Positions 1 to 9,125 of a DNA stretch of 64,000 nucleotides are shown here, piece after piece. Below the pieces are notes generated by a model that was not told the DNA's origin, made no database searches, and saw nothing but the letters and a program-made list of their open reading frames with translations. A program made the position numbers and the translations under genes. Source of the stretch: Gautieria morchelliformis. Taxonomy: Eukaryota; Basidiomycota; Agaricomycetes; Gomphales; Gomphaceae. Position 1 is the first letter of the stretch; the number at the start of each line of letters is the position of its first letter. The stretch is from assembly GCA_015179125.1 (NCBI GenBank), contig WHVA01000405.1, positions 1-64,000 on the forward strand, written 5' to 3'.

Positions 1-150
1 TGATCGTGATCGTGGCGTATGTGATATTGATGCGCGTGCGTGATGTGATCGTGTGGCATAATAGTGATCGTGTGGCATGATCGCGGGGCGTAATAGTGAT
101 CATGTGGCGTGTGCCTGATCGGGCTCGGCATGCGCCACGTCATCGTAGCT
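1..150. repeat. Degenerate TGATCGTG-type minisatellite
   Basis: Imperfect copies of a roughly 18-20 bp unit built from TGATCGTG, TGGCATGATCG and TAATAGTGATC follow each other from the window edge to about position 115 and then fade. No open frame of note crosses it. It probably continues to the left of the window. Confidence 0.5.
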
Positions 151-1586
151 CCCGTGCGCAAACTGGCGATTCTCAAGAGCTGCCTCTTGGTAGAGTCTTT
201 CTATCCACCCTCCGAGCTAGATTAGATCTGTCCTGAGCCACTCTTCGTCCACCTTCCACCATTGTTCCCTTGGGCCCCTGGTAGTGTGCGTGTAGCGAGT
301 TTGTTCTGCCTGAGCTGGTATCGTCTGCCTCTTGGAACTCAACCTTTCACTGTTGTTCCCCGTTCTCGTTTCCTTCCTACAGTTTCTCTCTCTCTCTCTC
401 TCTCTCGTCTCTCTCCATGCCGCTTCCTGTTCTTCCAACTCCTCTCCATATAAGCACTACTCTCGCCTTCACCAACTCCTCCTCCATACAGCTCGACGGC
501 ATCCACGGCTGCTTCACGTCCGCCTGTCTTTATGCCAGCATGTTTGTGTAGGTCCTTGTTGTTGAGGGTGGTTAAATGGTGCTGATGGGTGTCGCTGGAG
601 CTAGAGGATTTGATGCAGGCGACGGTGAGTATGAAACGACATGGTGAGGGGACAACATGAGGCAATGAGGGGAGTGGGACGACTCAGATGCTTGGTGACG
701 CGCTGCTTCAATGGCCGTTGTCGTGGCCTACTCTGAGTCTGCGCTCTTTCCTTCTATCGTCACCTTAAGGATGCGCGACATGTGCTGACCCACCTTTGCA
801 GTCCATTTGGGGTGTTCTTCCGGGCCTCTTGCCTGTGCATCGGCACTCTGCGCCCCATGCCCGCGCCGCCGCACCCTGTCTGGCTACATGCCACGCAGCA
901 TGTAGTGGATGGGTGTGTGCAGTGTTGTGTCATTTTTAAGGGGACGGATGCGCTATGAGGAGGCAGACTCATACCGCGTTGTCCTCTCTGCTCTCTGTAC
1001 CCGAGGTTCTGCTGCGTCACCCGATGACGGTTTTTCCCACGTGACCCATCCGGCGCTTGAGAGATCAATTATGGTGGGGCTGGCTTCGGGTTCCTGGCTA
1101 CATACATTCCCTGAGCTTCTTCACCCTGATCTTGGCAACTCTGTCGTGCTTCTGTTGTCACTCGGAATTTGGCGCTGGATGCTTCCATTGATCGCCTCTG
1201 CTGCTGCTTCCGTCGAAGCAGTGACATGTTGCACACACGTGCCAGGCACGGGTACAATTGCGTGCTTGAGTGTGTAAATGTGTGTATCGCGCAGCGCGCA
1301 GAGGAGGACCGAGGTGCAGATATTATGTAATGTTCGGATTTAGCGAATTTTGAAGCTCGAACACCCATGACGCAGCAGCTGACCAGGCCAGACCATCGGA
1401 TGCCCCAGTAAGATAAAGCCAACCACCATCTCTCCGGATAGCAGTCAGACGCCGACGGTTTGAATCATATACAACCCGTTGTAAATTACATGTACGACCT
1501 GCAGTAAAATACAGGGGTGTGAAACTCAGACGTCCATCCTACGCCTCCACCTTCGGTTCCCCTGAACCGTCCCCTCGCATCCTCAG
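151..1586. other. No recognisable gene
   Basis: Short open frames exist on both strands but none contains a family motif, and their composition looks non-coding. The stretch holds a CT microsatellite (see 385-406). I see no LTR ends, terminal inverted repeats or tRNA-like structure. Confidence 0.5.
385..406 (+). repeat. (TC)11 microsatellite
   Basis: Eleven uninterrupted TC dinucleotides, followed by a second short CT tract, in a pyrimidine-rich stretch. Confidence 0.9.
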
Positions 1587-1876
1587 TACGGTGCACGTGC
1601 ACCGTATGCCACTGCCCCCAGTACGGTGCATGCGCACCATACGCCGCTGCCCCCGTACGGTGCACATACACCGTAGGCCGCTGCCCCCAGTACGGTGCAC
1701 GTGCACCATACGCTGCTGCCCTCCATATGGTGCACGTGCACCGTAACCCGCTGCCCCCAGTACGGTGCATGCGCACGCGACGCACTGCCCCCCAGTACAG
1801 TGCACGCGCACCGTATGCCGCTGCCCCTCAGTACGGTGCACGTGCACCGTAGGCCGCAGCCCCCAGTACGGTAGGT
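1587..1876. repeat. Tandem palindromic minisatellite, 34-36 bp period
   Basis: Eight full units and a partial ninth start at 1587, 1622, 1656, 1691, 1726, 1761, 1796, 1832 and 1867. Each unit has a 20-bp perfect or near-perfect palindrome, consensus TACGGTGCACGTGCACCGTA, and a 15-bp spacer of the GCCGCTGCCCCCAG type. Variants exchange CACGTG for CATGCG or CACGCG at the dyad. The array abuts the broken 3' end of LINE A, whose ORF2 frame reads into it and gives a meaningless His/Arg/Trp-rich tail. Tandem palindromes of this kind can extrude as hairpins, which is an inference here. Confidence 0.95.
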
Positions 1877-4583
1877 TCGCGTGGGCATCTAGCAGGTCGT
1901 TAGCGGTAGATCTCATGGCGCCGGTGATGAATAGCGCAGCTTGTCGTTGAACCCTGGCAAGCTTGTTTATGAAACCTTTCGTTCCCTTGCTTCTTTCCGA
2001 GCCTGGGACAAGAAACACGTCAGTGGCATAGAGCATTCTGGGTACGGCTACCGCTAGATAGTATCTTTGCATGTGTTTGGCCGCGGTTCCTTTGGACGGT
2101 TTTGCCAACCTCTTGTACTGGTTGATAAACCTCTCCCCCTTGGCCAGCGCATAGTTGGTGTGATCTTTGAACCTGAGCTCTTGATCGAGTAGCACTCCCA
2201 AGAACTTGTGCGTCGTGGTTGGCTCGATCGTGTGCTGGCCTATTTTGATCGACGGTCGTGCTATGGGCTTTGTCTTTTTGTCCGCTGATGGGTCCCTCTC
2301 TCTTTTCCTGGTGAGTCCCATCAGTCCAAACTTGTCGACGGCAAATTGGCACTTATGCGTGTGTGCCCATGTCAGCGCTCCCTCATCTCTTGTCATTATG
2401 TCGGCTAGCTTGTCAAACGCTTCTTGCAGGCTCTTCCCTTCCGCTAGTATCGTGGTGTCATCTACAAACCCGACCGCATCTTCCCCTCTCGCCGTGTATA
2501 CCACCTCAAGGAGGTCCCCGTTGTAGTACTGATACGTGATCGCCGAAAGCGGACACCCCTGATCCATGCCTCTTCTGACCTCCATCATTGGTGTAGTGAA
2601 GTTGTCGAAGCTCATCGTGGTTCGCCTCCCCTCGACTTTCCTCCTCCAGCTGGTATATTCTTGGGGGATCCCTCTCAGTCTCATATTGTGTATCAGCCTG
2701 TCTAATGTGATACTAGGGAACATGCCTTTGATGTCCAGAAAGAGAAGGCCTAGGACTTTCCCCCGTCTCCACGTGTCCTTCGCTGCGCTGACCGTGTAGT
2801 GTATCGCGTCATGTAGCAGTGCGGCCCGGTCTGCACCCAAAGTGGTTGCTGGGCAGCAGGCATTTGAGTTCTGTCATCTTTACTAGGTCTTCTGCCACGC
2901 AAGACGAGAGGACCTTTCCAATTGTGTCGAGCAGCGCTATCGGGCGATACGCTCCTGGGGCTGCGTAATATGTTTTTTGCTGGTTTTCGCAGTACCCGTG
3001 TGACGAGTCTCGCCATTGATCAGGGTATGTTGTGAGAGTGAAAGTGCCCCTGAACAGAGGGCCTAAGTAGCTGATCAACGTGTCTGCGCACTGCTTGATT
3101 AGTACATTAGGTATTCCGTTCATGCCCGGAGCTTTAAAGGGGTTCAGCTTAGCTATTGCCCTTCGGATCTGCTCGTCGGTGATGTGGGTAAACGGGAACG
3201 CTTCTGGAGGGTATGAGCCGTTGGTCAAGGTGTTTCCATTTGTTGGGCTGAACTCCGGAAAGAATGTGTCGTAAAGCATTGCGGCTTTTTGCTCGTTGGT
3301 GCTGGCTACCCATTTGGTGCCGTCATCGTGTTTGGCTGTGAGCACCGGCATTCTGGCCCTTCCACCATCTGACGGTTCGGCTGCTGCATATTTGTGCGCT
3401 GTCCACACGGTCTTTTGGTCTATGCCCTCCAAGAAGTCCTCCCAATGTTCCCTTTTCGACTTCTCTATGGCGCTTGCGTATCTGTTTCTGGAGGTCTTGT
3501 ACCTCTTGTGTGTCTCGTGTGCGCTGTGCCTCCTGTTCGCATAGGATCGCCGTCCTAGCCTTCTGGTTTCTGTCCGAAGTCGCGTTAGCTCTAGTGACCA
3601 CCATCGTTTCATATAAGGCGAGGGCTTAGTCTTGGGTATCAATTCCTCTACTAAATACAGGATCGCCGTGGTGAGGGCTCCTAGGTTGCGGTTGAATTCT
3701 CTCACGTCAGTCGGGATGGGCTCCGCGATGTCGTTTCTGAGTCTGTCCGCAAGCTCCTTGTTGAATTCTTTCCAGTCGACTTGTCGGAAGTTGGGTTTCG
3801 GCGTTTCTTCTGTCTCCGCTGTGCTCGTGTCTAATATCGTGTCTATCGGATAGTGGTCGCTTTTTGCTGGCTGTTCTTCTGGGATCGATGTGCAGCTGAT
3901 TAGCGTCTCGGCCATAGATGCGGACAAGAATACGTTGTCGGTTCGTGTTCGGTTGCCTGTAGACATCGCTGTTAGTGTGGGTATGCTTCTTGGTAGCATC
4001 ATCTGTAGGTCCCGCTCAACGGTGAGGTCAATCAGCAGCTGAGCTGCATCGAGGTTGTGCCTTGTGAACAGGTGCGAGTTCCGCGTGTTATCCCACTGCG
4101 GGTGATGTCTGTTGAAGTCGCCGACCCATAGCATTCTAGCGATGTCTTCCTGCGTGTCATCGTTCCGCCGTGCTTGGTCCTGTAAATGCCTCCGCATGTT
4201 GTGTATGCTGTCAGTGTTCGTGCAGTCGCAATAGTGTTGTATATTATTACTGTACCTGCGCCCGTTCTGAGCTTTATCGCTGTTATGTCAGGCGTGCCCA
4301 CATCCAGTGCCGTCCATTCGCTTGTCGCTATCCTTTTGCTTACAAGGATCATCGCTCTCGTGTGCTTCTCCTTATCCAGGTAATGCGTTTTTGGGTATAT
4401 CGTATACCAATGAGGGGTGGCCCTGGCGTTCCCTAGGAAGTCGATGTATGGTTCTTGCAGCGCGAGGATGTCGTATTTTTCTGGGGAGCACCGTTGGAGA
4501 ATGTTGGCCGTGGCAGTAAGTGATTTGTTGGCATTCTGTTGTCTGACGCGCAAGTATTTTGTTTCGTTGGTGTTGTCGCTCAT
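1876..4583 (-). pseudogene. LINE A ORF2, APE endonuclease and reverse transcriptase, frameshifted
   Basis: Starts at ATG 4583. The endonuclease shows LALQEPYIDF, the metal-site motif VGDFNRHH and KSDHYPI. RT motifs follow in order: YRPIALLDTIGKV, FLDIKGMFPSI, GMDQGCPLSAI and the catalytic GFVDD (FVDD instead of the common FADD). The product should nick DNA and copy the LINE RNA at the nick. Frame changes occur near 4200 and 2812-2845, and a compensating pair lies around 2970-3016, so no full protein is made. The frame ends in the minisatellite. RNase H, present in LINE B, is missing. Confidence 0.85.
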
Positions 4584-6292
4584 TCCCGGTATGGGTTAAT
4601 GTTGTTGTTGTAGTCATAGTTGTCGTGGTATTGCCGGGTTGTTTGTTCGCTTCCAATTCCATAGTCGTCGAGAGTCCTTTGCCTGGAGCCTTGTCTCTCC
4701 CATCCCCTGTCATTGTGGCCAATCCTGGGGTTGCTCCTTCTTGATCGGTCTTGCCCTCGCTCAAATGTGTTTCCTCTCCATGCCTCCGCCCGTTCCTGGG
4801 TGTGGAGCTGCTGCATTGTCTGCTGCTGTATGTTGGCTTGCTTGAAGAGCTCCCCAGCGTCTTCCGCTTGTCCCCCCAGCCCCTGCTGTTCCCACATCCA
4901 GGGCTCGTCTCCGGGGAAGTACTTGTACGTGTATTCAGCGTCAGTCCTCTCTACCGTTTGGCAGGCTGCCCTGAAGCTAGGACACATATGATCCCACGAT
5001 GCGTGCCCCTGGGTGTTGCAGCTCACGCACTTGAACTGCGTCGGATCGGTCATGTCACACTCTGTCGTCTTATGGCTTTTCCCGCATGTGCCGCATGTCT
5101 CCTGTCCTTTGCATTCCGCCGCCATGTGCCTCGCATTGTATCTTTGGCATTTGAGGCAGCGGCGGGGCTCGCGTCTCATCCTCCTCGCCCACACTCGCTT
5201 CACCGCCACTATCATCCCGTCCCTGATAGCTATATTGGCCGCCTCGGTGGTGGCGAATCTCGCTATCAGGTGCGCCGACTGTTGGCCTTCCGTTCGTCTA
5301 TGGGTGGGCTTAATCTATCGAGTCGCCACGAGGCTGTCAGCCGGTATTTTGGAATCTCGTTCGATTTTCCTGTGTTCTGCTAGAGCTTCAGGTGAGCGGT
5401 TGATCGGTACATACTCCACAAGCACGGATACTGCTCTGTCTTTCACCACGGATGTGCCGCTGAACTTCTCTATGAACGCCTCCCTATGCACTTGGATCCA
5501 CTTCGCTCCTTGCGGCTTGCTGAGATCTAGTACGACTCCCCCGTTCGTTAGTATTTTGGCCCCGATGAAAGTTACCTTTGTGTCTCCTTTGAGTTCCCCG
5601 AGTGGGGCCACGGCTTCGTTAGCCTTGGTAACTATCTCCCACTCTGATAGTGTTGCTAACGCATTTTGTTCCGCGCTGGGCTCCTTGTCAATCAGCACTT
5701 GGCACTCCCTTGCTTTTGCTTTTGCTAGGTTGCTTGGGTGGGATAGTGGGACGTTGCCCCGTAGGGCCGCCGGGTACATTGTGCCTGCCGTTGTTGCCCC
5801 TCCTGCACCTTCCTCTCGCATGCGGTGTGCCTCGCTCGCCTCTCCCACCACCTTCTGTGCCTGCTCTGCTGTTGTCCTCAGCATCACCATAGCTTCCTTG
5901 GCGGTGTTGGCCGCGTCGCTTAGCCTGTCAAAGACAGCGGCCAGACTCTTTTCGACATACTGCGCCGTTGTGTCCGCCGTGCTTTTTGCTGCGCTGTCCA
6001 TTAGGACCATTGCGACAGCCCTTGCCCCTTCCTGTACCAGTTTTGCGCCTGGGCTGTGTGCTATGGACAGCAAAACATAGCCGATCTGTTTGAGCAATGG
6101 CGTGTCGTCTTTGGGAAGGAAGCTGTTCCTGTCGAGGAACGCTCATGCGTTTTCTTTGCTCCGTATGGATGAGCTAGGGTCCGTAAGCAGTTCCGCCTTG
6201 CTCCTTGAGTGAGCAGGTTGGTTCGATGCTCTGGTTCGGGTCCCCTGGCCTTGTGACGTGGCAGGCATCGCGGGGTCTGTGGTACTCGGCAT
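4580..6292 (-). pseudogene. LINE A ORF1, gag-like nucleic-acid-binding protein, two in-frame stops
   Basis: A frame of about 570 codons from ATG 6292 to TGA 4580. The first two thirds are Ala/Glu-rich and likely helical. The C-terminal third has CCHC-type knuckles (CLKCQRYNARHMAAEC, CGTCGKSHKTTEC, CVSCNTQGHASWDHMC). In non-LTR elements this protein coats the RNA and helps target-primed reverse transcription. Two nonsense codons break the frame: TGA at 6143-6145 and TAG at 5315-5317. LINE B has Trp at the second site, so it is a TGG-to-TAG change. The stop codon overlaps the ORF2 start as ATGA (4583-4580), which suggests ORF2 was translated by termination-reinitiation. Confidence 0.8.
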
Positions 6293-6421
6293 GGTCTTTT
6301 TGTTTGCTTCTTTTTGGAGAAGCTTGTCTACTCTGTATGATGATCGCTAGATGGTCTCTAGCTATCGCTTTATGTAGTGTGTGTTCGAGAAAATGAGTTT
6401 GGAGTATTTTGGTGGGTGTGG

Positions 6422-8447
6422 TTAGCGTCCCCCTGGGCAGTGTTGTACAACACCCACCCCAGGCGGCGGCAGCACGATGTGAGGTCCAATGTACTGCGCC
6501 TGCGCTGTGGCTAGTGCCTGTTGCAGCCGGGGGTCATCAATGCTGTGCACCGACGACTCTGCTAGATACATGTTCTTGGTGCATTCTAGTTTGTCCGCCA
6601 GTCCATTTTCCATGACTGGCGGCGGGAGATATTTTCTGCATTTCCGTTTGGAAATGCATTCAGGCCGATCTGGGTCATAATCATCCCAGATTGACATGTC
6701 GGACAGCCACCCGTCCAGGATGGCGGCATCGTACGACTCGAATCGCGCTGTCACAGTCGACAGTGTCATGACTGTCGCTGTCCTGGACGCCACGCAGGCG
6801 TCCTCGATGGGTGCCACGCTGGACTCCATGATTCGGCTGGCCAGAGCCAGGCCTGTTGAGAGGGGCGAGGCCCCTGGGGCTAGTGTCACCCATGTTTCGT
6901 GCAATGGCAATGGAGCCATCAGGTAGGAAGATGGACCGGCCACAGGCTGAGCCTTTGGCTGCAGCAGGGCGGGGTGCATCCGCCTGGCGCCTTCGAGTTG
7001 TTGTTGTTTCAACTCGTGGATCTTGTCGTCCCGAAATGAGACTCATTCACGCTCAGACACCAAGTCCCGCTTGAGGCGCTCAATCTCTGCTTGAGCGTCC
7101 TTGACTGCCATCCGCCTGGCCCCTTTGGTGATCCAGGTGTCAAGATTGGTTTTTAGGCGTTAATATTGTGTATTAGTGAACACAGCGAATGCCCGAATAA
7201 CTTGTGCGAAGAAGTGTGCCGTTCGGCGAATAAGTGAACCGATGAATGTTCACGAAACAAAGGGGTTGCCCGAACGGGGCTCGCCCTGTCTACAGTCATA
7301 GCAAAGCTGCTCGCAGCACTTGACGATGTAACGTGCAAGATATCGCGGAAGGGCTGTCTAAGTTTCCATGGTCCCTTCGCTGGCGAAGGTGCTCCTTCGG
7401 AGCCCTTCGCCAACAGCACAGAAAGTAGTTTGAAGGCTAAGGTAACGAAGATGAAGTATGAGAACTCACCAGTGATGCCTAAGTCCTTGGCTGGTCGAAG
7501 ATAGAAATCTTCAAGGAGAGGCTCAAGACGATGATCACAGCGAGGTCAAGTTTGCACAAGATGGACGACGTATGATAATTGAACTGAGGAATATACATGC
7601 GAATGTAAACTACTTATATCGAATGCTCGTAAGGTATCAGCGAATAGGAAAGAGGCCATCACAAGTCAGGGTTGGATAGGGGTGCGCAGTCATGATACTA
7701 AGGAGATGGAATAAACATACAATAGAGTGAGGGAAGAATGCGAGCATGAAACAACGGAGAGTAAAGGGGGCGAAAGCACTTATGGACAAAACCATGTCTT
7801 GGGACCCGCATACATGCTACCCTGCACGGACTCTTGGTCTACTGGGTTGATCCCGCACGACCTATAGGAGGGACGCCTTGCGAACACGCATTGGCCATAC
7901 GAACACCCAATGGGGTTGGATTAAGAAGGTGATGGGGCTAATGATGAACCATCATGCCGGGTGATTGGTATCGATCATATTTGATGGTGTGCCTGCTGGC
8001 GAAATGCGCGAGTAGCGAATAGCGGTTCGGAGGATGGGGCGAACAGCGAGTAGAGTAGACGTAGAGGAGGAGTGGTCGGTAGGTGCGGCAAACTCTGATG
8101 AAGATGCTAGGGAGTGACGAGGGGGAACATGGAGGTAGCGCGGTAGGAGAAATAAACCGGTCATGACACCAGGGCCAGGCATCTTCAACTGTGTAGGCGA
8201 TATCATCGTCTATGATCTGTATATTACTGGAGTTCGATGACTCCGCTAAGTGGGTTGTGTATGATTCGCAACATTCACACTCATCCGAATGGATAATGGC
8301 AAGTCCGTCGTTCCACGACACTCTCTCCCAGTTCTCAGGTAGCTTTTTCGAGAATATCGCGGCAGCCCCCTTCTTTGAGGCTGATGGCCATGGCATGGAC
8401 GTTGATGGCTCAACATCCATGACATCTTTGATGCTGTCCATCTTCAT
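6422..8447 (-). pseudogene. ORF3 family, copy c, split by a solo LTR
   Basis: The N-terminal part (8447-8174) begins ATG and matches the start of the ORF3 copy at 38771 (conserved MDV, STS and a run of spaced Cys and Tyr). The C-terminal part (7132-6422) matches its later section around SIDDP and AQYIGPH. The 1,031-bp LTR at 7138-8168 lies between them. Function is unknown: no enzymatic motif is visible, and the better copies show a coiled coil and a basic patch. The copy sits directly after a chromodomain remnant (8450-8770), which shows ORF3 lies downstream of pol in a chromovirus. The distal end is lost at the LINE A border. Confidence 0.7.
7138..8168 (-). mobile_element. Solo LTR, family R, 1,031 bp, TSD CCTGG/CCAGG
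   Basis: Read on the minus strand it starts TGTCATGACCGG and ends CTTGACA, that is TG...CA. It is flanked by a perfect 5-bp direct repeat, CCAGG on the plus strand (7133-7137 and 8169-8173). The second copy at 45192-46222 has exactly the same length. It interrupts ORF3 copy c and carries no coding region, as expected after recombination between the two LTRs of a full element. Confidence 0.93.
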
Positions 8448-8449
8448 TA

Positions 8450-8770
8450 GAAGATGGTGGTGGTTGCTTCTTAAGGAGCGAAGTGTCCTTGGAGAGATCT
8501 GAGGTGAAAATTTATAGCACCGTGGCTTGGCACATCATGTGATCACACATGACCGACGTGTCCTAATGCTGTTTAGGCAGGTCGTGAGGCTTGGCCATGC
8601 CTCAAAGCTCTAGATAGGTATCTAGGGCCTCGAGGTCCTTACATGATGACATGGAGATACTAGGTGGGTACCTGGGTGTAGGTCAACTGCATCGGTAAGG
8701 TCAAACACCTCAGTAAAGTCACAGGCATTGAGACAATAAAAACTTGCATCAGGGAAAAGTATACTAAGTA
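8450..8770 (-). pseudogene. Chromovirus pol tail with chromodomain remnant, and ORF3 leader
   Basis: On the minus strand 8660-8560 encodes a decayed version of the end of the G2 chromodomain (EALDTYLEL followed by a KPHDLP-like tail), with one stop in place of Arg. It is followed at once by the ORF3 leader. The minus-strand TATAAA at 8511-8516, about 65 bp before the ORF3 ATG, is a plausible private promoter. Insert K, present at the same place in the other copies, is absent here, so this copy shows the ancestral order pol, leader, ORF3. Confidence 0.65.
8511..8516 (-). promoter_or_regulatory. Putative TATA box of ORF3
   Basis: TATAAA on the minus strand, 64-71 bp upstream of the ORF3 copy c ATG (8447). 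In the two other copies the same site has drifted to TTAAAT. Promoter function is inferred from sequence and spacing only. Confidence 0.45.
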
Positions 8771-9125
8771 AATTGTATCAGGGAAGTGAATGTCACAATT
8801 CAAGGAGCTCTAAGGCAGATGGTTGAAACTTTTTATTACATGTAGCTTCACCCATTTTATTCTCAGATTATAGAAAAGAAGAGGGTGAAAGTATATGGTA
8901 ATTTTATTGTTGGGATATAAATAAATCTACTTTTGTCCCTCCCCGAGCTGCGGCTCTGCCAATGAGAACACCTCTTTTTATTTTTACGTGTCTTCTTATT
9001 TTTTCTACCAACTTTTAATATACAATATATCATTATAACTCTTCATATTAATACTCCTTCTCATATATAAAATAAATAGCAACCTCAGAACCACACGATC
9101 CAAGGATTGCGGTAACCTCACCCGT
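8771..9125. other. AT-rich spacer without gene
   Basis: A/T-rich sequence with short homopolymers and no frame over about 60 codons that resembles a protein. It separates the chromodomain remnant from gypsy fragment G0. I could not identify element ends in it. Confidence 0.4.

Larger units (their letters stand above)
1876..6420 (-). mobile_element. LINE A, non-LTR retrotransposon lacking its 3' end
   Basis: Minus-strand element with two ORFs: ORF1 (gag-like with CCHC knuckles) and ORF2 (APE endonuclease plus reverse transcriptase). Compared with LINE B at 24633-29902 it keeps the 5' part (ORF1 has a plausible ATG at 6292) but stops after the post-RT motif LLDAHANL. It therefore lacks RNase H, the terminal zinc knuckle, the 3' UTR and poly(A). 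Losing the 3' end is the reverse of the usual LINE truncation and points to a later rearrangement at the minisatellite. The 5' limit near 6420, where ORF3-type sequence begins, is approximate. The clade looks Tad1- or I-like, but I cannot place it firmly. Confidence 0.85.

Noticed and set aside
1587-1876. CRISPR-like regular spacing
   Set aside because: The spacers are also repeated, the units are palindromes in tandem, and the host is a eukaryote.
1486-1888. Several minus-strand frames rich in His, Val, Arg and Trp in the minisatellite region
   Set aside because: They are translations of the palindromic repeat, which is open in more than one frame. No real protein is indicated.
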